Shown here piece by piece: positions 58,316 through 64,000 of a stretch of 64,000 nt of DNA (the stretch's first letter is position 1; each line of letters opens with the position of its first letter). The notes beneath the pieces are model-generated. The model had not been told where the DNA came from. It saw nothing but the letters and a program-made list of their open reading frames with translations, and searched no databases. The position numbers and the translations under genes were made by a program. This DNA is from Pseudolabrys sp. FHR47 (GTDB lineage: Bacteria; Pseudomonadota; Alphaproteobacteria; Rhizobiales; Xanthobacteraceae), in the NCBI RefSeq assembly GCF_005153485.1, contig NZ_CP039740.1, forward strand, positions 3,723,001 to 3,787,000, in the 5' to 3' direction.

Positions 58316-59659
58316 ATGGCCACCCTGCTAGAAAACCTGCGCGACGGCGCCTTCGTCACCCGTGAACGGGCGCGGCTGGTGGCCTTCGCCGTGCTCACGG
58401 CCTCCCTGATCGGTCTGGTCTATATCCTGGCGACCGCGACCGGCCTCAACGACTATTCCGGGCGGCCGATCGGCTCCGATTTCTCCAATATTTACGCCGC
58501 CGGCACCTATGTGCTGGACGGCGAGGCGGCCAAGCCCTTCGACCCCGCCGCCCAGCATGCCCGGGAGCAGGCGATCTTCGGCGCGGCCACGCCCTTCTAT
58601 GGCTGGCATTACCCGCCCTTCTTCCTCGGCCTGGCGGCGCTTTTGGCGACCATGCCCTATCTGATGGCGCTGGCGGTCTGGCAGGGCGCGACACTGGTTC
58701 TGTATCTGCTGGCGATGAGGGCGATCCTCAACACGCCGTCATGGCCGGGCTTGTCCCGGCCATCCACGTCTTCCTTTGCGGAGCCGCCGCAAGGCGTGGA
58801 TGCCCGGCACAAGGCCGGGCATGACGAAGGAGAGGTCCTTGAGCGCGAAAAGCTCTGGCTCCTCCTCGCCATCGCCTACCCCGCCGTCTTCATCAATCTC
58901 GGCCACGGCCATAACGGCTTCCTCACCGCGGCGCTGTTCGCCGCCGCACTGCTGACACTCGACAGCCGTCCGGTCCTGTCCGGCATCCTGATCGGCTGCC
59001 TCGCCTACAAGCCGCAGTTCGGGCTGCTCATTCCACTGGTGCTCGTGGCCACCGGGCGCTGGCGCGTCTTCGCCGCCGCAGCCGCAACCGTGGCAATCAT
59101 GGCGCTCGCCGTGACCGCCGCCTTCGGCGTCGAGGTCTGGCACGCCTTCCTCGCCAGCAGCGAGTTCACACGCCACGTCGTACTCGAACAAGGCGGCACC
59201 GGCTGGCACAAGATCCAGAGCACATTTGCATGGGCACGGATGTGGGGCGCCGGCCTGCCGCTCGCCTACGCCGTGCAAACTGCGACAACAGTGGCCGTTG
59301 CCGCCGCGCTCGTCGTCATCTGGCGTGGCCGCTCGCGCTTCGCCGTGAAAGCCGCCGCACTTCTCATCGGCTCCATTCTCGCGACACCGTACAGCCTCGA
59401 TTACGACCTAATGCTGATCGCGCCGGCCATCGCCTTTCTCGCGGCCGATGCGGCGCGGCGCGGCGCAGCACCAAAGAACGTACCTTGGGAAAAGACGTTA
59501 CTCGCCGCGCTCTGGATCGTGCCGTTGGTGGCGCGCTCATTTGCGCAACTCACGCATATCCCGCTCGGCGCGCCTGTCATGTTGCTGTCGTTCGGCTGGC
59601 TGCTATACCGGGCCTTGCGTACCGAAGCACCGGGCATCATTGAATCGCAAGCGGCATAA
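58316..59659 (+). CDS. GT87-like (DUF2029) membrane glycosyltransferase with in-frame repeat insertion
   Basis: 447 aa with about ten hydrophobic segments. The first loop has the NDYSGRPIGSDFSNIYAAGT region and FYGWHYPPFFLGLAALLATM; later are NLGHGHNGFLTAALFAAALL and SCAYKPQFGLLIPL-like LAYKPQFGLLIPLV, typical of GT87/DUF2029 (mannosyltransferase-like, polyprenyl-phosphate-sugar donor). Residues 141-170 (SWPGLSRPSTSSFAEPP and following) are not native; they translate a palindromic element at 58738-58825 carried in frame in a loop. Without it the protein is about 417 aa, the family norm. Acceptor unknown. Confidence 0.88.
   Translation: MATLLENLRDGAFVTRERARLVAFAVLTASLIGLVYILATATGLNDYSGRPIGSDFSNIYAAGTYVLDGEAAKPFDPAAQHAREQAIFGAATPFYGWHYPPFFLGLAALLATMPYLMALAVWQGATLVLYLLAMRAILNTPSWPGLSRPSTSSFAEPPQGVDARHKAGHDEGEVLEREKLWLLLAIAYPAVFINLGHGHNGFLTAALFAAALLTLDSRPVLSGILIGCLAYKPQFGLLIPLVLVATGRWRVFAAAAATVAIMALAVTAAFGVEVWHAFLASSEFTRHVVLEQGGTGWHKIQSTFAWARMWGAGLPLAYAVQTATTVAVAAALVVIWRGRSRFAVKAAALLIGSILATPYSLDYDLMLIAPAIAFLAADAARRGAAPKNVPWEKTLLAALWIVPLVARSFAQLTHIPLGAPVMLLSFGWLLYRALRTEAPGIIESQAA
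58738..58825. repeat. palindromic element inside the GT87-like gene
   Basis: Inverted copy of the intergenic element at 43791: hairpins ATGGCCGGGCTTGTCCCGG-type and TGCCCGGCACAAGGCCGGGC-type with outer GTCATG/CATGAC. Arms of about 35 and 29 bases match that copy. The insertion keeps the reading frame and encodes a Pro/Ser/His-rich loop. Confidence 0.9.
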
Positions 59660-59857
59660 ATTTTCCGCATAAACGATCATTGCTGGAATAGTTCTGAGTT
59701 CGCAGCTGCAAAATGAGCGCAAACATTGCGCGGCTGCGTGATACGATGGCCACGCAAATGCCCGAGTCTCAAGCACATAAGTCTGGCGCTTGATAAGCGC
59801 CTCTCGCCGGACCATTCGTGTCGGCACCGATCAATCGCCTGCTTCGGAGGCATACGA

Positions 59858-60487
59858 ATGTACACGCTCTACTCGATGCAGCGTTCGGGCAACAGCTACA
59901 AGGTCCGCCTCGCGCTGGCCAAGCTGGCAACGCCCTACAGGCTGGTCGAGATCGACATCCTGCAGGGCGAAAGCCGCACGCCGGAATTCCTGGCCATGAA
60001 CCCCAACGGCCGCGTGCCGCTGCTCGAGGTCGCGCCCGACCGCTATCTCGCCGAATCCAACGCCATTCTATGGTACGTGGCGCGCGGCACCGAGCTTGCA
60101 CCGGAAGATCCGATCGAACGAGCCGAAGCCTTGCAGTGGATGTTCTTCGAACAGAACAGCCTCGAGCCCAATATGGGCGCTGCCTATTTCTGGCTGTCGC
60201 TCGTCCGCGGTGGCCGCGACCTGCAGGCGCATTCGCTCGACGACTGGATGGAAAACGGCAACCGCGCGCTGCGCGTGATGGAGCGGCATCTCGAAAAAAG
60301 CCGGTTCTTCGTCGCCGATCGCTTCACCATCGCCGATATCGCGCTCTATGGTTATACGCACGTCGCGCATCTGTGCGATTTCGACCTGACGCCGTTCCCG
60401 GCGGTCAAGGCCTGGCTCGATCGCGTCGCGGAAGAGCCGGGTTATGTGCCGATGGACTGGCAGCCGGCAGCAATGGCGGCGGAATGA
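59858..60487 (+). CDS. glutathione S-transferase family protein
   Basis: 209 aa from MYTLYSMQRSGNSYKVRL, with CGGAGG 7 bases upstream. The thioredoxin-like domain (residues 1-80) has the cis-Pro in NPNGRVPLLEV and the glutathione-binding ESNAILWYVARG. The helical domain has FTIADIALYGYTHVAH with the conserved N-capping motif. The catalytic residue is likely Ser10 or Tyr5. Substrate unknown; detoxification is usual. An open frame extends to 59726 but is not supported. Confidence 0.93.
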   Translation: MYTLYSMQRSGNSYKVRLALAKLATPYRLVEIDILQGESRTPEFLAMNPNGRVPLLEVAPDRYLAESNAILWYVARGTELAPEDPIERAEALQWMFFEQNSLEPNMGAAYFWLSLVRGGRDLQAHSLDDWMENGNRALRVMERHLEKSRFFVADRFTIADIALYGYTHVAHLCDFDLTPFPAVKAWLDRVAEEPGYVPMDWQPAAMAAE

Positions 60488-60555
60488 GAGCGCAAGTGGC
60501 GAGCAACGCCCGCTTCATAATCAGACTTATTAAATAATTTCCCGCTCAATAAAGC

Positions 60556-60594
60556 ATCGGCCGTCCGGAGGCTCTCGCCTCCGAACGGGCCGAT
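60556..60594 (-). terminator. hairpin terminator of the small exported protein gene
   Basis: ATCGGCC/GGCCGAT outer stem and CGGAGGC/GCCTCCG inner stem with TCTC loop lie 17 bases past the minus-strand stop, followed by TTTATT on that strand. It may also act for the convergent GST gene. Confidence 0.6.
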
Positions 60595-60610
60595 AGTACC
60601 GCGCGGCCGA

Positions 60611-60853
60611 TTAGTGGGACGAGACGGTATCGACGTCGACGCGGTTGAACTCGCGCTGCTCAGCATTGTCGTAGCCGGCGTAGTGAGACGGCGCAAAGGC
60701 AAAGGCCTGCGTGCCGGTCACGATGCGCTGCGCCTGCTGGGCGACGGCAGGCTGGTTGTTGAGATCCTGGTGCAGAACCTCGGACCCGTCACTGGCGAAA
60801 GCCGAGGTGGCAAAGCCGACAGCGATGAGCGAAGCGATGATGGTCTTGGTCAT
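60611..60853 (-). CDS. small exported protein
   Basis: 80 aa from MTKTIIASLIAVGFATSAFA, a clean signal peptide cleaved after AFA. AAGGAG lies about 9 bases before the ATG at 60853. The mature 60 residues are polar (DGSEVLHQDLNNQPAVAQQA, then HYAGYDNAEQREFNRVDVDT), no Cys, no recognised domain. Its upstream region has two notable palindromes. Function unknown; periplasmic or secreted. Confidence 0.78.
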   Translation of the reverse strand: MTKTIIASLIAVGFATSAFASDGSEVLHQDLNNQPAVAQQAQRIVTGTQAFAFAPSHYAGYDNAEQREFNRVDVDTVSSH

Positions 60854-61376
60854 TGTCGTGATCTCCTTGTTGATCGACGACACTGATCTAGATCGCCATC
60901 GCGGCGCGCCAAGTAGTTACACCGAGGATATCATCCGTTGTGATAATGCACGCACATACGATCACGCGCGCGTGACAATCGCACCATGAGAAAGACTTTG
61001 TCTCGCCGCCGCGGTCGCGACGAATAAAAGATGCCTGCGTCAAAGGAAATCGAGCATAGAGTTGCCACGCCACGCGCAGTAACGGTGTCGCAAAGGATCG
61101 CCTGCGGCAACCTCGATGCGCCAGATGACAAAACGCGGATGCCAGCCATGCGCGTGCTGCGCAGGATCATGCGGGGTACCTAAGACGACAGACGTTCGTC
61201 CTTCGGCCTGGGGCCGTGGCGGGCCGCCGCATTGGCCGGCGCTTAACGATGATCGCCACGAAACCGCCGCGTTTCCCGAACGTCTTTGCCACAATCGAGT
61301 CGAACCGGTGCCGGCTTCGCGCGTTAGATATAGGTCTTATTCCAAATTCGTATCGGATCGTTGCGACGGTTTCGTC
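60854..61376. other. long intergenic region with palindromes
   Basis: About 520 bases between divergent small genes. Near the exported-protein start are TATCA-N7-TGATA (60929-60945) and the perfect 14-bp palindrome TCACGCGCGCGTGA (60962-60975). The remainder (61000-61376) shows an open frame without a ribosome site and no family features; I see no gene I can support there. Confidence 0.45.
60929..60975. promoter_or_regulatory. paired palindromes upstream of the small exported protein
   Basis: TATCATCCGTTGTGATA (5-bp arms, 7-base gap) and TCACGCGCGCGTGA (perfect, 14 bp) lie 76-122 bases before the start at 60853. They look like operator sites for unknown regulators. Confidence 0.4.
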
Positions 61377-61667
61377 ATGCGCAAGCGCAGGAAAATCACG
61401 GGTTTCCGGGGCCCCGCGGACCCACTAGGGCCGGGCGTCGAATCGCGCCGCGTGGTGTTGGCGGAACTTGCCGCCATCGCCGGCCTGACCATCGCCACTC
61501 TTGTCGCCGCCACCGCGGTATCGGTCGGCATCGCGCGCGCCAGCGCGCTGGACGGCCTCATCGACAATGACGGCACGCTGTTCACCATTGTGCTGCTGCT
61601 CGGCCTTGCCTTTGTCGCCATTGGCGGCCTGTCGCTGCTGCCCGGCGAGCGCCGTCCGCGGCACTAG
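61377..61667 (+). CDS. small two-helix membrane protein
   Basis: 96 aa from MRKRRKITGFRGPADPLG. A basic cytoplasmic N-terminus is followed by helix 1 (LAAIAGLTIATLVAATAVSVGIA), a short acidic loop (LDGLIDNDGTL) and helix 2 (FTIVLLLGLAFVAIGGLSLL). The ribosome site is weak (ACGG). Arg/Pro at the C-terminus. No family recognised. The longer frame from 61116 is not supported. Confidence 0.5.
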   Translation: MRKRRKITGFRGPADPLGPGVESRRVVLAELAAIAGLTIATLVAATAVSVGIARASALDGLIDNDGTLFTIVLLLGLAFVAIGGLSLLPGERRPRH

Positions 61668-61769
61668 CGGGAACTCCACGACAGATGAAGCCGACCTCGC
61701 GGCAACGTGATGCCGCCGCGTCACCGTGACGATAGAAGCCCCGGCTCCACGTCCTCTAAGCTTCCGCGC

Positions 61770-62915
61770 ATGATCATGCCATCACGCACTCTCGTTTGTT
61801 TCGCATTTGGTTTTGCTCTCGGCTTCGCACCGCTTGCCGCCGGCGCGCAAAGCAACACGTCATCGGCCGGCCCGCTCGCGGTCGAGACGGTGGCAAAAGG
61901 GCTCGACCATCCCTGGGCGCTCGCCTTCCTGCCCGACAGCCGCATGCTCGTGACCGAGAGGCCCGGCCGCATTCGCATCGTGACGGCCAAGGGCGAATTA
62001 TCGACGCCGCTCGCGAACGTGCCCAAGGTCGTGGCCCGCAGCCAAGGTGGCCTGCTCGACCTCATCCTTGACCGCAATTTCGCGCAGAACCGCACCATTT
62101 ACTTCTCATACGCCGAGCCTTTCGATGGCGGCGCGCGCACCGCGGTCGCGCGCGCGACACTCGATGCCGGCGAAGCACCGGCCTTGCGCGACGTAAAGGT
62201 GATCTTCCAGCAAGCCGGCCCGGCCTCGCGCGGCCAGCATTTCGGTGGCCGCATCGTGCAAAGCGCGGACGACAATCTCTTCATCACCACCGGCGATCAC
62301 TTCAGCGACCGTGACATGGCGCAGACGCTCGACAACGACATCGGCAAGGTCGTGCGCATCACGCCGAATGGTGAGGCGCCAAAGGACAATCCCTTCGTCG
62401 ATCGCTCCGGCGCCCGCGCCGTTATCTGGTCCTACGGCCATCGCAACCCGCAGGGTCTCACCGTCAATCCCGCAGACGGCTCGTTATGGGAGCAGGAACA
62501 CGGCGCGCGCGGCGGCGACGAGATCAACGTCATCCGGCCGGGGAAGAATTACGGCTGGCCGGTCGTTTCCTACGGCGTCAATTACGACGGCACTCCGGTC
62601 GGCACCGGCAAGCAACGCGCCGAAGGAATGGAAGACCCGCTATGGCACTGGACGCCATCGATCGCGCCGTCCGGCCTCACTTTCTACACCGGCGATCTGT
62701 TTCCGCAGTGGAAGGGCAGCCTGTTCAGCGGCGCACTGCGCGCGCAGTTCCTATCACGTCTTGAGATCAAGGACGGCAAGCCGGTCAGGGAAGAACGCCT
62801 GCTCACCAACCTCAACGAGCGCATCCGCGACGTGCGCCAGGGACCCGACGGCGCGCTCTATCTGCTCACCGACGAGAACAACGGCCGCATCCTGCGCGTG
62901 ACGCCGGGGAGATAG
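61770..62915 (+). CDS. PQQ-dependent aldose sugar dehydrogenase (Asd/YliI-like)
   Basis: 381 aa exported soluble beta-propeller quinoprotein. The signal peptide is TLVCFAFGFALGFAPLAAGA. The catalytic His is in RGQHFGGRIV; PQQ and Ca-binding segments are WSYGHRNPQGLT and EHGARGGDEINVI. WHWTPSIAPSGLTFYTGD is characteristic. It oxidises aldoses in the periplasm with PQQ if the cell makes or obtains it. ATGs at 61770 and 61776 are both possible. A palindromic element follows the stop. Confidence 0.93.
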   Translation: MIMPSRTLVCFAFGFALGFAPLAAGAQSNTSSAGPLAVETVAKGLDHPWALAFLPDSRMLVTERPGRIRIVTAKGELSTPLANVPKVVARSQGGLLDLILDRNFAQNRTIYFSYAEPFDGGARTAVARATLDAGEAPALRDVKVIFQQAGPASRGQHFGGRIVQSADDNLFITTGDHFSDRDMAQTLDNDIGKVVRITPNGEAPKDNPFVDRSGARAVIWSYGHRNPQGLTVNPADGSLWEQEHGARGGDEINVIRPGKNYGWPVVSYGVNYDGTPVGTGKQRAEGMEDPLWHWTPSIAPSGLTFYTGDLFPQWKGSLFSGALRAQFLSRLEIKDGKPVREERLLTNLNERIRDVRQGPDGALYLLTDENNGRILRVTPGR

Positions 62916-62943
62916 CGCCGTCCTCGCGTCGAACTCCGCGCGC

Positions 62944-63096
62944 TCCCTCTCCCCATAGGCGAGCGAACGCTCGCCGTCCGGCGAGCTATGGGGGAGAGGG
63001 TTGGGGTGAGGGGGCAAGGGCCTAACGATAGTTAGTAACCCCTCACCCGACGCACTTCGTGCGTCGACCTCTCCCATAGGGAGAGGTGAAAGAAAG
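62944..63096. repeat. full palindromic element
   Basis: CCCTCTCCCCATAG hairpin with an extra GCGAGCGAACGCTCGC stem, GGGGTGAGGGGG arm, central CTAAC-GATA-GTTAG, CCCCTCACCCGACGC arm, CGCACTTCGTGCG, final CCTCTCCCATAGGGAGAGG and tail AAAGAAAG. It lies between convergent genes, ending 14 bases from the DUF486 stop. Confidence 0.9.
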
Positions 63097-63110
63097 CCGG
63101 TCGCGTGGGT

Positions 63111-63461
63111 TCAAAACTTGTGAAAGATAAAATACGCCCCGACCGCGATAAAGGCGAAGCCGACGCCCTGATTCCAGGTGAAGGACTCCTTTAGATACAG
63201 CACCGAGAAGCCGGCGAAGATCACCAGCGTCACCACTTCCTGAATGGTCTTGAGTTGTGCCGGCGAGTAGACGCCGCTGCCGAGGCGGTTGGCCGGTACG
63301 GCGAGGCAGTATTCGATCAGCGCCAGCCCCCAACTGATCAGGATCACATGCAGGATCGGCACCTCCTTGAAACGCAAGTGCCAGTACCAGGCGGTGGTCA
63401 TGAAGATGTTGGAGCCGATCAGCAGGGCGATCGGCAGCAGATAGGATGACAGAATGGGCAT
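63111..63461 (-). CDS. DUF486 family small membrane protein
   Basis: 116 aa with four membrane helices (IALLIGSNIFMTTAWYWHL, HVILISWGLALIEYCLAVPA, EVVTLVIFAGFSVLYLKE, GVGFAFIAVGAYFIF). LKTIQEVVTLVIF and AEYCLAVPANRLG-like EYCLAVPANRLGSGV are DUF486 hallmarks, a family related to small drug/metabolite transporters. The start at 63461 fits the family; the open frame to 63536 is not supported. Function unknown. Confidence 0.9.
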   Translation of the reverse strand: MPILSSYLLPIALLIGSNIFMTTAWYWHLRFKEVPILHVILISWGLALIEYCLAVPANRLGSGVYSPAQLKTIQEVVTLVIFAGFSVLYLKESFTWNQGVGFAFIAVGAYFIFHKF

Positions 63462-63598
63462 CACGGACTCGGGCTGGTGGAAGAGGATGCGATTGTCGCG
63501 GCCCCCCACCTGCCATGACAACCGTCGCTCGCGCAAACGTGCGCGGCCGTGTTAGGTTTCACGCCGTCATCCGATACTTGCGAAATGAGCCTTGCGCC

Positions 63599-64000
63599 AT
63601 GCCGCGCCTCCGTTCTCTGCCGATAGCTACCGTCCTGATTGCTCTTGCCGCCTCGGCCGCCGCGCAACAGCCGCCTGCGCCCGGCAAGCCCTATCGAGCC
63701 GTCCCGATCACTCAGCCCGCCGAGATCAAGGATGCCGACCTTGCCGTGCTGCGCGCCAAGGTCGCCGAGGCAGCGAGGAATCGCGACCGCGCCGCGCTGG
63801 CGAAACTTGTCGCCGGCAAGGACTTCTTCTGGGACCGCGACGGCACCGACCGCGCCAAAGGCAGGCCCGGCCTCGATGTGCTCTCCTCTGCCCTCGGCCT
63901 TGCCAACAAGGACGGCGTCGGCTGGGACATGCTGGGCGGCCTCGCCGACGACCCGAGCGCCGCGCCGGTGCAAAGCCGCAAGGGCGCGGTCTGCGGCCCG
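63599..64000 (+). CDS. exported protein, N-terminal part, truncated by the window end
   Basis: At least 134 aa; no stop before the end. Signal peptide MPRLRSLPIATVLIALAASA, cleaved near AAAQQ. The mature part starts QPPAPGKPYRAVPITQPAEI, then an alpha-helical stretch DADLAVLRAKVAEAARNRDR and ALAKLVAGKDFFWDRDGTDR. Near the end GAVCGP suggests more of the domain follows. No family identified with confidence from this part. It is divergent from the DUF486 gene. Confidence 0.7.
   Translation, partial: MPRLRSLPIATVLIALAASAAAQQPPAPGKPYRAVPITQPAEIKDADLAVLRAKVAEAARNRDRAALAKLVAGKDFFWDRDGTDRAKGRPGLDVLSSALGLANKDGVGWDMLGGLADDPSAAPVQSRKGAVCGP

Overview
The window is a high-GC, densely coding chromosomal segment from an alphaproteobacterium of the order Hyphomicrobiales (Rhizobiales). 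A Pseudolabrys-, Bradyrhizobium- or Rhodopseudomonas-like genome fits best. This rests on the rluA-rpoH neighbourhood, a GTTC-N7-GTTC LexA box before imuA-imuB-dnaE2, Irr-type iron boxes at bfr/bfd, CtrA-type sites before outer-membrane genes, and Rhizobiales-type extragenic palindromes. The genus is inference. I see no tRNA, rRNA, CRISPR array, transposase or phage gene.

Layout. 1-2.5 kb: 3' end of an RluA-type pseudouridine synthase (frameshifted), rpoH, a basic small protein and a DUF6455-like protein. 2.7-10.4 kb: DUF2189 membrane protein, a single-span acidic protein, purA, phaC and a MuiA-like DUF4139 protein. 10.6-13.5 kb: serC-serA. 13.6-16.8 kb: three Omp25-like beta-barrel proteins and a small protein. 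16.9-19.9 kb: LysR regulator, dienelactone hydrolase and Bug-type binding protein. 19.9-20.8 kb: bfr and bfd. 21.1-28.7 kb: glmM, an lldD-like oxidase, a thioesterase/DUF3422/hypothetical operon, a PPOX-type flavoprotein, and a cyclic-nucleotide-domain thioredoxin-reductase-like protein. 29.4-35.4 kb: the SOS mutagenesis cassette imuA-imuB-dnaE2. 35.4-43.8 kb: aroE, two dehydrogenases, MAPEG and luciferase-like proteins, and a livHMGF transport operon. 43.9-49.6 kb: its convergent binding protein, a cyclase, a patatin, an M20 amidohydrolase and an HdeD-like protein. 49.7-58.0 kb: CreA, an Aer-like chemoreceptor, msrP, an EF-G-like GTPase, an orphan binding protein and an aspartate aminotransferase. 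58.1-64 kb: a GT87-like protein, a GST, small proteins, an aldose dehydrogenase, a DUF486 protein and a truncated exported protein.

The strongest unusual signal is repeat biology. At least two families of long palindromic elements lie between genes and also inside genes. dnaE2 carries two copies of one family, and a net -1 frame change is associated with the first. The GT87-like gene carries an in-frame copy of the other family, whose arms match, in inverted orientation, an intergenic copy 15 kb away. Two further genes (rluA 3' end and the gene at 25926) have single-base frame changes in homopolymers. Consensus sequencing error must therefore be excluded before any of the three frameshifts is called biological.

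Regulatory sites proposed from the bases: a LexA box before imuA, Irr-type boxes at bfr/bfd, two exact TTAA-N7-TTAA sites before two outer-membrane genes, an FNR/FixK-like palindrome before phaC, and a structured rpoH leader.
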